Of a stretch of 64,000 nucleotides of DNA, positions 22,545 to 35,103 are shown piece after piece (position 1 is the first letter of the stretch; every line of letters starts with the position of its first letter). Below the pieces are notes generated by a model. That model saw only the letters and a list, made by a program, of their open reading frames with translations. It was not told the DNA's origin and did no database searches. The position numbers and the translations under genes are program-made. This DNA comes from a bacterium. Lineage in GTDB: Bacteria > Bacillota_I > Bacilli_A > Mycoplasmatales > Mycoplasmoidaceae. The stretch spans positions 1 through 64,000 of the forward strand of contig JAGCPI010000001.1 of the NCBI GenBank assembly GCA_017645255.1. Direction: 5' to 3'.

Positions 22545-23969
22545 CTAATTCAAAATATGTTTAATTATTTTGACTAATCTTAATTCTTGTTCCTTGAGAT
22601 CATTTTCGTTTAAAAAAACATACGGAACTTTAACAATACCAATCTCAATATTTTTTTCGTCACCTCATTCACATTTCAAAATTAGAGTTTTTTCACCAAT
22701 TTTTTGCATGTAGGATTGAGGATAAAGCAAATAAACTTTGGTAGTATTTCATTTAATTGCATATGCAATTAATTGGTATAAATCAGGTTGCTTAACGTCA
22801 ACTTTTATATTTTCAACTATTTGATCATTTGTTTTACTAATGAATGAATCAATTAATTTATACTTTGCATCTAAGATATATTTTTTATTAGATTTTTTAT
22901 TTTCATAAAGAATATCAAGAAACATATGAAAGATATTATTGCCAATTATTTCATTGTTCAATACAACTTTATCAATTAGATATTTCTCGCCATTTTGTAA
23001 TTTAATTTTTGATTCATCATTACTAAAATGTTCTTGAATAAAGCCACTAATAAAAGCTTCGAATAAAAATTCTGAAGGAAATAAAAAACAAAAAGATTTA
23101 CTATCTTCGCTATCGTAAGATGGACTTAAATTTAATAAAAACATTTTGCACATTAATAAAAGAATTTGATAGTCAGAGTGCATTTTGTCAATTTTTACTT
23201 TATCACAATCTTGATAACGAAATTTGCAATCACTTACTTCACTAAGCTTGGTAATAGCTTGATGCAAAGCTAACTCATTATGATTATCTTTAGTTTCTTT
23301 AATTAATTTTTTACATGTATATTTAAGAATTTGATTTAATAAATTATCAAATTCAAAACTAGAATAGGTACATTTAAATTTAGTTAACATTCCATTAGGA
23401 TATTTATTGCATAAATAATCTTGGACATCAAATCTTCCAGTAATGTAAGACAAATCATTGGTTCTTTCTTCGTATTTGAAGTAACCATTTTTATTTAGAG
23501 TATTAACTAAATAATTTGCAAAAATGCTAATAAATAATTCTTTAAAAATATCTTCAGGATTATCAATTGTACTAGTTATTTTTAAAAATTTATGATAAGG
23601 ATACTTAAGATTAAGATAATAAGAAACCCATTCCCTTAAGTTAACTGTTAATAATTGATTTAATCCAGTGTCAGGTTTAGTATCATCTTTATTCCTTTTG
23701 AATACCTTAGGATAAATAACGAATTTGATATTTTTAAATTTTATAATCCCAATATAGTTATTGATATGAAATCCATTAAATTCAAAATTAATAAAATGCT
23801 GTTTAGCTTCATCATTCCCTTTATTGTCACTATAAAATCATTTTTTTAAATCTCAATTAAGTTTTAAAAAACTTTCAAGTTCATTAAGAAAACTTCTATT
23901 ATTATCTGATGACGATAATATTTCATCATATGGATAATAAGTATTTTCAAATAAGTTTATTAAAGCCAT
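22545..23969 (-). CDS. mcrC: McrC-like nuclease subunit of a McrBC system
   Basis: 474 residues. The C-terminal half has the McrC PD-(D/E)XK core F-L-D352-I-L-Y followed by I-L-D367-A-K369-Y-K, then Q-P-D-L-Y-Q-L-I-A-Y, the helix that closes these active sites. McrC is activated by the McrB ring to cut DNA carrying modified bases. It starts 17 bases after the mcrB stop, so the two are co-transcribed. The N-terminal half should contact McrB. Confidence 0.88.
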
Positions 23970-23986
23970 TATTAATCCTTATTTGG

Positions 23987-25633
23987 CTAATTATTTTTTT
24001 CTACTTTAATCCGACCATAAGGATTATCAACTACCTTGCAACCAAGATTATCAATTTTTACTACTTCATCAATAATTCCTTTTACTTTCTTTTTAACATC
24101 ATTATCATCGTCAAAATATTCATAAAGTAATGGAATTACTTTATCATTCAAAATATTAGGCAAATCATTAATAGTTTTATTTATGAAATATGCTTGACCT
24201 ATCAATAAATCAGTACTTTTTTGTAACTTAATTAATTGGTCATTAATTTTTTCTAAAACTTTTCTTAAGGTTTCACTATCTACTTTTTCTAGATCAACTG
24301 GTTCTTCGATAAAATTAAATCTTCTTCTTAATGCAACATCAATATTTGAAATTGATTTATCAGCTGTATTCATTGTTCCGACAATATATAAGTTTTTTGG
24401 AACATAAAATTTATCTCCTGAAGGTAAGCTAACTGTTCATAGTTCTCCACGCTTATCTTCTTCTAATAAAGTAATTAATTCACCTAAAACTCGTGAGATA
24501 TTTGCTCGATTAATTTCGTCGATGATAATTACGTAGTTATTATGTTCATCATTACTTGCTCTATCAGCAATTTGTTTGAAAATACCATCTTTCCATTCAA
24601 ATTTTAATGAATTAGAAGCACTTGCTTCATTATTATTCGAAATAACTGGCCTTAATCCTTGAATAAAATCTTCATATGTATAACTTTGGTGAAAAGTAGT
24701 AAAAGCAATTCGACCTTCTACGCAAAAATCATGATATGTTTGCATTAAATCGTCTCGGTCTTTTCTTTTTGTATCGTCTAAATTTTGCTTATCAGCAATT
24801 GCAACTGCATAATCAATAGTTTTGTAAGTTTTTCCAGTACCAGGCGCACCATATAAAATCATATTTAATGGATAATCTTGATTTGATTTATCATCATGCT
24901 TATCACTATCATTACTGTCAATATCATTTAAGTCTAAGATGCCTTTTGATATTCAATTATCAAAAAAAACTTTGTATTGCTTCAAAGAAGCTGATAATGC
25001 ATGATGGTATACTGAATTAATACTATTCACAATTTCGTCACTTTTATTGTTAATTAAGGAGGAAATATTATCAATTATTTCTGCAGTACTTGCTTTTTTA
25101 AATGATGAAAAAATTGAAATTCCTTTTTGCTTGTCTAAATCTTCAAAAACTCTTACATAATTTCTTCTAGTCCCCAATGCAAATTTATCATTTACATCAT
25201 CTTTATCATCTTGTTTTGTTTTATCTTTAGATTTTGGGATAATTCTTAAATATAATGCATACGCAGTTTTTAAAACTGATGGATTTGTGATTAATGCATT
25301 TTCTGATTCAGATAGATTTTCTGTATCAATTTTTATACTATTAACTTGCATAAAACTATATTGATTAGGTTCAGCTTTAATTGCATTAATAATTAAATAA
25401 TTTAGTTTTATCTTATAAATCAATAAAATATTAACATCTTTCATTAAAAAGTCGTTAACATAATTATTGAATGATTGATTAAAAGACGATACTGAAACTC
25501 CAGTAGGATTTTTAGCAGTTAAATATTGGAGACAAATTGTTTCATTACTGCTCAATCCATTTGTAAATTCTTTTAATTCATTTTCAGAAAAACCAATTGG
25601 TGTTTGGCTAATTTTTTTTAAATATACTTCCAT
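23987..25633 (-). CDS. mcrB: McrB-like AAA+ GTPase
   Basis: 548 residues. The AAA+ half shows Walker A G262-A-P-G-T-G-K-T269, Walker B I-I-I-D372-E-I-N-R-A-N and the McrB signature M421-N-T-A-D-K-S followed by R-R-R-F. These mark a GTP-hydrolysing ring that recognises modified DNA and drives McrC. The first ~250 residues are a separate recognition domain with no motif I can name. A strong AAGGAGT precedes the ATG. A TA repeat lies in the promoter spacer upstream. Confidence 0.92.
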
Positions 25634-25674
25634 GTATTTATTTACTCCTTATTATTTATATTTATTATTTATAA

Positions 25675-25706
25675 ATTATAGCACTGATATATATATATAT
25701 ACGCAA
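25675..25706 (-). promoter_or_regulatory. mcrBC promoter with a TA-repeat spacer
   Basis: On the minus strand, TTGCGT (25706-25701) and a perfect TATAAT (25680-25675) are separated by 20 bases, of which 25687-25700 are alternating T and A. This spacer is longer than the usual 17-18, and loss of one TA unit would bring it to 18. Start codon at 25633. Confidence 0.5.
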
Positions 25707-25846
25707 CTTAACTAGAATGTCATATAACTTTAATAGTCAATCGAATCAACTAAAAATTTTGTTTACTTTAATAATATCTCGTAATTTATTTTTTTAATAA
25801 TATAGGATAATATAAATAAAGAATATTACTAGTAAACTAATTAAGC

Positions 25847-26677
25847 ATGACCAAACAAATCCAAGCAAGAATAGTTGCTAATAAAACATATGATTTAAAT
25901 TACCTAAACCTCAAAGTGTTATTAAAATTTGTGCTGTCTAAAAATCCTGCAATTAGACAAATTTTACAAGACTTTGGTTTTAATCAAGTTCCACTTGATA
26001 TTTCTTTAATTAAAAGTACGTTTGATAAATATAAAAAAGTAATTTATATCAATATTAAAGAATTAGGCAATTGAAAGAAATTATGTAAAGTAACAATTAA
26101 GGAATTATGGGATTTATTAAGATTAGATCATAATCAATTAAAAGACTCATTACCAAATTTAAATCACGAACAATACTTAGATTTATGAATTGATGCAATT
26201 ATTGAATATAAATATGACTTTAATCTTATTAATGATCAAAGCAAGAAGCAACTTAATCATCAAAAACCACCAACTAAAATTAAGAAACTACCCAGTGGAA
26301 TTTCAATGGAACAAGTATTACATAAAGTCTATTTAAATTCAACTCAAATTTATGATATTCCTGCCAAAGAAATTACAAATTTTGTGATTAATAATCATGC
26401 TTATTTACAAGTTAAAAATGCAACTGATTTATTAAAAGATGCCCTTAATTATTTAGATAGTATGTTAGGCCAAACATTTATTAACAAATTAGGTCAAGCT
26501 GATGTAAAAATTAGCATGAATCCAAATATTTTCATGAAGCCAATTTTAATTGGGAGAAGTGGATATTACATTGAAGGATCTTATCGTTCCAAAGTCATGG
26601 TCCAAAAAATTATTGCAATGTTAAAGTATTTTAACATCCCCTTAAACAAGTGTTATTTCACCATTAAAAATTCTTAA
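25847..26677 (+). CDS. Array-family protein without the ATPase domain
   Basis: 276 residues. It lacks the M-E-Y-F-D-L-N start and GHKL domain but matches the C-terminal part of the array proteins by eye: L-L-K-F-V-L-S-K-N-P-A-I-R followed by a hydrophobic strand and Y-L-D-L-W-I-D-A-I-I-E-Y, compared with F-N-R-I-W-L-D-S-I-A-N-Y in 38504-39970. Its last ~40 residues (L-K-Y-F-N-I-P-L-N-K-C-Y-F-T-I-K) form a module shared with 40092-40603, 42578-44350 and 46078-48099. It is divergent from mcrB and is the first gene of the array. Function unknown; it may be a regulatory or assembly partner of the ATPase members. Confidence 0.65.
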
Positions 26678-26708
26678 ATATTACTGTTTTTATAGCAGTA
26701 ATATTTTT
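26676..26708 (+). terminator. Terminator
   Basis: AAATATTACTG (26676-26686) and CAGTAATATTT (26696-26706), then T run. Confidence 0.85.
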
Positions 26709-26830
26709 AATTTAAATGAGATATTTAGAAAAGAAATAAAATAATAACTCTTAATTTATTATTCATTTTTGATGAATATAAATAATTTACAATTTACCTT
26801 CATTAGCAAATAAAGAAAGGAAAACAACTC

Positions 26831-28294
26831 ATGAAAGACCTTGATTTAAATATCTTTCCTGTTTATTATGCCAAACAATCTACTTATGATGCAATTTTGT
26901 CATTAGTTAATAATAATTACGCTTCCACCTTACCCTTAAATAATCATAATGCCCTTACTATTGAATATGAGCCATATTCCCAAACTTTAAAGTTTACTTT
27001 ACACCAATGAGATATGCGGGTTGAATATTTTATTCAACAAGAAACTAATAATTTAAATTTTCATTTTACATTGTTAGAAGCCACTGCTATTCTAACTAGT
27101 CAAGGTAAGCATTTAACATTTAAAAGTAAATTTGGTACTTTTATTCCTTATTTAAAGCAAAAAGAAGGAATTGATCTTCCAATGGCATGTCTTTATTTAC
27201 ATTATGAACCAAAAATGCAACATAAAGATTATGCTGATCTTAAAAATTTATTTAATGATAGTGACACTAACTTAACTGATACAATCATTACCATTGCTCC
27301 TGTTTCCTTTCAGTTAATAACAACTATTCAAAATCACTTATCTTGATTTCAAGATTGAAAGCAAATAATTAAATCAAGTAATGGATATTTGTTAATTGCT
27401 AATTCTAATAATCATCTTAATACCGTTTATTTAAATGGATTAGATTTACGTGATGAAATTACTTGTCAAATTTCCTCTTTTTTATATAGTTATGATCTTG
27501 ATGCTACTTTAATTGATGAACCAAATGATGATTCACCAGAAAAGTGTCTTAATCAAATTCTTTGTTTAATTTTAGATGGATTAGATGAAGAAGATAAAAA
27601 GAAAATTTACCCAACATTACTTAATAATGAACATGCTAAAGAATGAACCTTTAGCAGTGTGCAAATTTTAATCTTAAAATACTTAAATAAATTAAATCCT
27701 AACCAATATGTCATTTATGCTAATGATGATTATCCATATCAAGATTATTTGCAATTAGCTGTTAAGGAGCATAAAACCATTATCAAACTTAACAAAGATG
27801 CTTTTTTAAGCTTAAGGAATGAAATTGATTCGATTTATGTATTTGCTTTAAAATGAATGTCCGATAATTTAGTAAATGAATATGCTAATGATGATTTAGA
27901 TTTTAATGAACAAAATAACTTCAATACTTTGTTACAATTCATGGATTATTTTAAAAACCATTACGAATGGTTTAAGCAAAGTTTACTTAAAGATAAATTA
28001 AATCATTTAAGATGGGGAATTTATGAAAATTATCCGCTTGATGAAGGTACATATAGTTGGAGATTAGGTGGATGTATAATTGCTCGTAGTAGTTTAAAAA
28101 GTTTGCCAACTTTATTTAATACTGCTTGTGATGCAGTGTGAAGATACAGTACTGACATTAGCTATAAAGATTTTCGGAATGCATGATTAGCAAATACAAT
28201 CAACTTCTTAAATTCTTACCATGTTAAAAAGCAAGATTGAAACCAATCACCAACCAAGCAGGAACTAAAAAATCAAAATAAAGAATGATCATAA
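26831..28294 (+). CDS. Array protein 1, degenerate GHKL-like
   Basis: 487 residues, start M-K-D-L-D-L-N-I. It follows the array architecture (N-terminal GHKL-like part ending in I-I-T-I-A-P-V, then F-L-Y-S-Y-D-L-D and L-L-N-N-E-H-A-K-E-W, L-N-P-N-Q-Y-V-I, and a C-terminal W-L-A-N-T-I-N-F). The DxGxG ATP-binding motif and N-box are missing, so it probably does not bind ATP in the usual way. AAAGGAAAA precedes the ATG. Only 17 bases separate it from the intact member at 28312, so they should be co-expressed as a degenerate/intact pair. Confidence 0.7.
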
Positions 28295-28311
28295 AAAGAA
28301 GGAAATTATTA

Positions 28312-29778
28312 ATGGAATATTTTGACTTGAATTTAAAAGCATGTTTTATTAACACGTGAAGTGTTAATGATGGCATTCGGAATTTAATTACTAACGCCAT
28401 TAGACAATATCAAAATCAAAGTTACTTTGATAGTTTAATTGTCCAATATGATAAAAATACTAATTCTTTAAAAATTAGTGATGATGGGGTTGGAATCAAC
28501 TTAAATGATTTTGTGCAACAAACTAATGATGAACAAGATAATTTGGCAAATGGTTTAAGATTAGCTATTTCTTCTTTGCTTGCTAATAAGATTAAAATTG
28601 TGTTTAATAGTGCCTTAGGTACTTTTACTCCTATTATTCGTAACAAAGATGGTATTAGTGAAAATATTACTGACATCTTTCTTAGTTACGAACCAAAAGC
28701 ACCTAAACAAGCAAAATGATTTGGCCTTAAAACTCATCATAATGATTCTGAAAATGAAAACCAAGTAGTAAAAGGAACCCAAGTCATCATCAGTCCAATT
28801 GATGCTACATTCGTTGAAAATCTAAAGTTTTATTTTAGTTTCTTATTATCTTGAACAAAGAAGTTGGTTACGAAAGTAGGATATTTATTAGTAGCACCTA
28901 ATGAAGCAGCCAATAATTTTTACTTAAATGGAGAAAATCTTACTTATTTTGATGAACGGGGAGATGCTCATGAAAACCACTTAGCCTTTTCTTATGATGC
29001 CAATGCTAGTTATTTTGATCATGATTTAATTAAACGTAATAAACATCGAATTTGACAATTCATTCCTACTTGCATTAATGCTATTTACGAAAATCTTGAT
29101 GATAATGACAAGGAAACAATCTTTAAAGTAATCTTAAATAATGATGATTGTATTGAATGAAAAGAAGCCTTAATTCGTAAAACAATTGTTAAATACTATG
29201 CTAAACATCACGCAAATGATTATTTATTAGGGGTAGTTGATAGTGAAAATGAAATGTTCATCACGTTTGCAAAAAAAGAAAACAGAACTATTATTTGACT
29301 CTTTGATAATGATGAACTTGATGAATTAAAAAATGATGGAATTAATACGTTAGCTAACTTTGGTCAACAATATGTACTTGATCACTATCAACATTATGTT
29401 GATGTAGCAGATTTAACCGAAAAAGAAAGTACCAATTGAAATAATTTACAAGACTTTTTATATTATTTCATTAACCATAATGAAAAAGTATTGAATGCGT
29501 TAAAGAAAATTAATAAAGAAAGTTTTAAGTTAAAAATTGTTGAAAACTTACCAGATAAATGAGGAATTTATCTTTATGATGAAGAAGTAGGACTAATCGA
29601 TAAAGATAGCATCACTGATCTTACCAAATTATTCCCTGCTGCTTGAAATGTTACTTGTCAAGCCATTGGAAATGAAATAAATGCGGAAGAATATCGTAGT
29701 CTTTGACTTGACAGCTTTATTTGTTTTGCATTTGATCACCAAGATGCAACAAAAAAGTCATCAAATAAAAATAACTAA
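28312..29778 (+). CDS. Array protein 2, GHKL ATPase-like
   Basis: 488 residues, start M-E-Y-F-D-L-N-L. GHKL motifs: N-box L-I-T-N28-A-I with Asn24 at the usual catalytic Glu position, G1 D57-D-G-V-G61, G2 N-G-L-R-L-A-I and G3-like G-T-Q-V-I-I-S-P. Loss of the general base suggests ATP binding with slow or no hydrolysis. The middle part (F-S-Y-D-A-N; R-T-I-I-W-L-F-D-N-D-E) and C-terminal K-L-K-I-V-E-N-L-P are shared by the family. It forms a pair with the degenerate gene upstream. The array layout vaguely recalls Hsp90/HtpG; this is inference. Confidence 0.75.
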
Positions 29779-29784
29779 TCTAAT

Positions 29785-29818
29785 AAAAGTAGGAAGAAAA
29801 AAACTTCTTACTTTTTTA
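29785..29818 (+). terminator. Terminator of the first array pair
   Basis: AAAAGTAGGAAG and CTTCTTACTTTT arms, then T run. Confidence 0.8.
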
Positions 29819-29975
29819 TTTACTTTACTCTTAAAAATAAGAAATCAATTATTTTCATGTTTTCTAAGATTTAAAGAATGCTTTTAATTGAAATTAAAGG
29901 AAATTATTATATCGATAAATATAACTAGCAAGTAAAATAGATAACAAAGTTATTAAATCAACAGGAGAAAAATAA

Positions 29976-31391
29976 ATGGAATACTTAGATTTAAACATTA
30001 AACCAGTATTACTGGATAATGAAGCAATTACCAATAGCATTAGTAATTTAATTAGCAATGCAATTTTGCAATGTAACAGCCAAGAATATATTCAAAATTC
30101 AATTATTAATTATGATAACAATAGTCGTACGTTGCAAATTAAAGATGATGGAGTCGGGATTCAATTAGTTGATTTTGTTGCTCATTTAAATAGCAGTGCA
30201 AAAGGAATTACCAGCGGACTAAGAGATGCTATCAGCATTTTTTTAGCAAATAAAATTAATATTAAAATTACTAGTAATTTTGGTACTTTTACACCCGTGC
30301 TTCGTAATAAAGAAGTAAATGGAAAACAAACTCCATGCATCTTTATTGCTTATGAATCATCAGCATTAACTACCAATTCCCTTAAAAAACATGGCACGCA
30401 AATCACTTTAAATCCAATTAAGAAGCAAATCATGGTTGATTTAAAACCAGATTTTTCTTTTTTGCAAAACTGAACCAAAGTAATCACAACTAACCGTGGT
30501 AGCATTTTAATTGGTAAAACTAATACTAATCTTTATGTAAATGGTAAGAACATTACTCATTTTGAAGACAAGGATGTTTCTAAAAATCACTTTATTTTTT
30601 CTTATGATTTTAATGAAAATCCTCGCGAACCAATGTTATTTAATAAAACATATGAAGCATTGAAAAATGTTTTTTTATACATTAACCAAATTTTGCAACA
30701 GTTAAATAATGAAGACAAAGAAACTATTTATGCAAAATTTATTAATAATGATAGTTCGTATGAATGAAGGGATGAAAAGATTAGAAATACCATTATTAAA
30801 TACCTTACTAGGTTAAATCCTACTAAGTATGTAATTGCTCTTTGAGTAGAAAAAAGTGCTACTTTTGAAAACTATATGAAACAAAAAAAGATTAAGGTAA
30901 TTTGAATTAAGGATGAAGATGAATATGATAAATTAATCAGCGAAGGAGTTAAAAGTGTCTCTGATTTGGCTAAAATTGATGGCGAAGAAGAAATAAACGA
31001 AAATACCTTTAAATTCATTGATCCAAATGATTTAAATGATAAAGAAAAAGAAAATTTGCAAACACTGTTACGTTTCTTAAACACCTTCTTAAATGAATCT
31101 GATTATATTCAAACAAAAAAGAAAACAACAAACTTGAATGTAAATACAGCCATGAATATTAAAATTAATGACAGTAAAGAATATCCCACTAATCTCAATG
31201 ATTTTGATCATGACTGCATCATTATTGATCGTCGTTATTTATCAGATAACAAGGGTGAATTATTTGATCAAGTATCAGATTTAGTTTTTGATGCAATCAT
31301 GGATGATGATTTTAGTGGATTTAAAAAGGCTTGAGATAATACTTTAGTAAACGAAGTTTTTAAGCATTATCAAGAAAATCAAGAAAAATAA
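29976..31391 (+). CDS. Array protein 3, GHKL ATPase-like
   Basis: 471 residues, start M-E-Y-L-D-L-N-I with AGGAG upstream. N-box L-I-S-N28-A with Asn24 in place of Glu; G1 D57-D-G-V-G61; G2 S-G-L-R-D-A-I; G3-like G-T-Q-I-T-L-N-P. Family middle region K-V-I-W-I-K-D-E-D-E and C-terminal I-I-D-R-R-Y-L are clear. It stands alone, with 197 bp before it and 651 bp after it. Confidence 0.75.
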
Positions 31392-31599
31392 TAATTAGTA
31401 ACATCATTAAATTAAATTAATTACACTTCAAAAAAATAACTTTCTAATTGAAAGTTAAGTAAACTATGACACTAAATTTCAATTTTTGGCCAAATTTCAT
31501 GTCCTAGTTTATATCTTCTTTCTTTTTATTTGCTTTCTTGCTAAAAATAAAAATTCATTATTTTTAAAAATTATTTTCAAAAAATAATATAATACTAAG

Positions 31600-31675
31600 T
31601 CCTTCGAAACTTCCAGTTTCCGATCTATCTTTCAAATGAACTAGCATTATTTCTCAAAATGATGGCTAGTTTTTT
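31600..31675 (+). ncRNA. Candidate small RNA or leader with terminator
   Basis: In the 651-bp gap 31392-32042, a TATAAT box (31588-31593) is followed by a perfect hairpin (GAAACT-tcc-AGTTTC, 31606-31620) and then a terminator hairpin (AACTAGC 31639-31645 with GCTAGTT 31665-31671) and a T run. No open frame explains it. Promoter plus terminator within 90 bp suggests a short transcript. The rest of the gap holds another small hairpin (31755-31774) and nothing I can identify. Confidence 0.3.
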
Positions 31676-32042
31676 CTTTTCATTGCTAATTTAGTTAATC
31701 GTAAATTAATAAGAATTTGTTAAACTAATGAAGCAATTTAATTATTTAGTCCCGTAGTTTCTTTATAGAAACTAAAAAACTAAATGCAAAATCAATAAAA
31801 CAAGTATCTTAATGATTAATAAATTTTTAACACAATTTTTTTTAATTGCGATTTTTTTCTATCCAATAAGAAAACATGCAACTTAAAAAATTAGTTAATG
31901 CTTGTTTTTATTAGCATTTGCTTAATTATTCTTACTTATTACCAAGAATAATTACCTGAATCCAACTTTAATGTAGCTGTCCTTTACTTGCAATTTTTAA
32001 TTTAAATAAAATAAAAAGTAATTAAAACAAGGAGCAAACAAG

Positions 32043-33476
32043 ATGGAATATTTTGATTTAGACATCAAACCAGTATTATTAAGTGATGACACAATTTTAA
32101 AAAGCATCATTGAATTAGTAAAGAATGCGATTGAACAATATAAAGACCAAGCATATTTTCAAAATTTGGTAGTTGATTATAATAAAAATACTTGCACACT
32201 AAAAATTAAAGATGATGGGAGTGGAATTAAACTAAGTGACTTTGTTGAACACTTAGCTAACACGCAAGATTGAATGACGCATGGTTTACGCAATGCATTA
32301 AGCATGTTTGTAGCACACCATATTAACACCATGATTCAAAGTAATTATGGTACTTTTACACCAGTGGTTCAAAACAAGCAAGGAATTAGTGAACAAATTC
32401 CCTCAATCTTTATTGCTTATGAAAAAACACCAACGAGCAATAACAAGTGAGTTAATTTAAAAGATGTAGGTGATAATAAAAATGAAACGCATGGGACCGC
32501 CATTACCTTAAATCCCATTAGTCATGAAATGGTTGCAAAATTAAAATGATGATTCTCCTTTTTGCAATCATGAAAAAAGGTCATGAAAACTGAATTTGGA
32601 ATGGTATTAGTTGCTAATCAAGGCACCATTAATAATTTCTTCTTAGATGGAGAAAATATGACTTTTAATGATGGAACTAATCATAAAGGTTTACTCAAAC
32701 TTACTTTTTCTTATGATTGCAATTCAGCTTCTTTTAATCCCGAATTATTTGCTAATGGTAGTCTTGGTGATTATTGAGATAAATGCATTAGCACCATTTT
32801 AGAACATTTAAGTGATGAAGATAAACCAATGGTTTATGAACAATTATTAAATAATCATGATTCGGCTGAATGATCAAGTGCTTTAATCAGAAAAGTTGTC
32901 ATTGAATATTATGCAAGATTGAATCCTAATAAATACTTAGTAGGAGTTTGAAAAAATGAAGATGAAAATTTTGTTAACTATGCAAATGATGAAAATAAGG
33001 TAATTATTTGAGTAGAAGAACCTAGCGAATTACAAGCACTAAGTGATTGCAAAATTATGAGTGTTAATGAATTTGGCAATCGCTATTTATTAAAGCATGC
33101 TCCAACTCAATACCCAATTAGCAAGTTAAGTTCAATCCAAAAAGAAAATTGAGAATTTATGAATAAATTTTTAAATTATATAATTGCTAATTATCCAGCC
33201 ATTAAAGATGCTTTAAATGCAAATGATTTAACTAATTTTAATTTAGCTTTAGTTGACAAATTTGAAGGCCAACCAGTTACTTATTTTGCTGCTCAAAATT
33301 TGATCTTAATTGATAATCACCTCCTTGATAAACATTATTGATTTGAAAGCATCCTTGATGCAATTGCTGAGGAATTAGCAAGTTTTGATAATTATGACCA
33401 ATCTACGGATGTTTTATATAGTGCTTTCATGAATTTCCTTATTTCACAATTAAACAAAACAAGAATGAAAAATTAA
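32043..33476 (+). CDS. Array protein 4, GHKL ATPase with intact catalytic Glu
   Basis: 477 residues, start M-E-Y-F-D-L-D-I with AAGGAG upstream. N-box E24-L-V-K-N28-A-I-E keeps both the general base and the Mg-binding Asn; G1 D57-D-G-S-G61; G2 H-G-L-R-N-A-L; G3-like G-T-A-I-T-L-N-P. This is the only short array member in which all motifs look catalytically competent. It is followed after 51 bp by the degenerate member at 33528. Middle and C-terminal family signatures (L-L-N-N-H-D-S-A-E-W, L-N-P-N-K-Y-L, I-D-N-H-L-L) are present. Confidence 0.78.
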
Positions 33477-33527
33477 ATTAATTTTCTTAAAAGTTAAAAA
33501 GTACTTAAAAAAGAAAGGATAATCAAC

Positions 33528-34955
33528 ATGAAAAATTATGATTTAAATTTGGAATTTTGTCATATTGATGTTTTACCTCCTACAGAAGAATGTTTATGTT
33601 CTTTAATTACAAGTGACGTTACGTGAGTAATTCCTGATCACGCAGTCAAAATGGCTAGCATTCAATACAATCCCAGTGCTCAAATTTTAAAAATTGTGCA
33701 CCACAATTTTTCTTTAAAAATATCTGATTTTTCTTTTTACAATTACATTCCTGAAATAGTGATGGTCCCTTTTCAAATAGCTGTGGCAACTTTAGTTGCT
33801 AACAACTATCACTTAACTTTTATTAGTAAGAATGGAGTTTTTAAACCAATTATTAAAGCAAAAGAACTTCATGGGAGCAAGAATCATGCTTTTATTCAAT
33901 ATGATTCATATCCCAATTACCAATTAACTTTAAGTAATTTCACCGAATTTCAATTAATTACAAAAGAATACCAACTAATTTCTAATAATCAAAACAATGA
34001 TACGACCATCATTGTTTCTCCGGTTGACAAAGATGCTTATGAATATTTACGAGCTCATTACTCGTTTTTAAAACCGTGCAAAGAAGTATTCTTAGCTGGT
34101 AAAGATAAAGTTTTAGTTCCCCTTGACCAAATAGGAGGTATTTTCTTTGAAGGTAGGCTTCTTTTTAACGAAATGCTTGAATGAACATTAAAACTACTTT
34201 ATGATTATGAAATCATTGATGAAGATATTGATAGAATTGACAAAATAGAAACTGATATTTCTACTAAAGAAGGAATGTACAAGTTAGTTTGTCACGCACT
34301 TGCCAATCTAAAAGATGCTGATAAAAATAAAATATTCTCTACTTTTATTACTCATCCAACCTGTGCCGAATGACAAAATGATGAAATTCAAATGTTAGTA
34401 GCTAAATATTTAACAACTGCTTTTCCTAGTCAATATATTCTTTATAATGAAAAAGAATCACCAAGTGATTATGTTGCATTAGCTAGAGCTAATCAACAAA
34501 CCTTAATTCCCTTAAACCACAATGTGTATAGTGAACTTAGTTCCTTTGATCAAAATATCATTAAATGAGCCCATAGTTTTTTAGCAAAGAAATATGCTAA
34601 TAACTTTTTAAATGGCAATTTAAGCATTAGTGAACAAAATAATCTTAATCTCTTAAAAAAATTCTGTAATTATTTTGCTACTAGCTATTTTCCACTCAAA
34701 CAATGAAGTAAACGCAAGCAAATTGAAGGTGTTAAATTTCTAGTCGTTAATGATTACATTAATCATGTTGGAACTTTATTAACTGAATGAAATGTTGCCA
34801 TCATTGATTATTTAAATTTAAAAACAATTGCAAATACATTAAGTGCTGGATGTGAAATAATTGCTCAATTTGAAGAAAGTAATAATCAAAATCAATTTAA
34901 AACAGCATGATTAAAAGCAACTATTGAATTTTTAAGTAAACTTAATTGAAATTAA
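33528..34955 (+). CDS. Array protein 5, degenerate GHKL-like
   Basis: 475 residues, start M-K-N-Y-D-L-N-L with AAAGGA upstream. The family frame is recognisable (I-I-V-S-P-V, H-Y-S-F-L-K, A-E-W-Q-N-D-E-I-Q, then I-I-D-Y-L), but DxGxG and the N-box Asn are absent. It probably serves as a non-catalytic partner of the intact ATPase 51 bp upstream. It carries many TGA(Trp) codons and no stop. Confidence 0.68.
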
Positions 34956-35103
34956 ATTCTAATTGATTATGCACCACACTAATTCTTTTCTTAGCAAAAA
35001 AATGACTGCTTTTTTCATTTATTGTTAAAAAAACACCCAGGTTTAAAAATCGAGTTATAATAAGTGGCACCATCAAAACCACCTTAAAGAAAGAAGACAA
35101 AAA

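Noticed and set aside
29681..29887. 68-residue frame at the end of array protein 2
   Set aside because: Overlaps the terminator and is in another frame.
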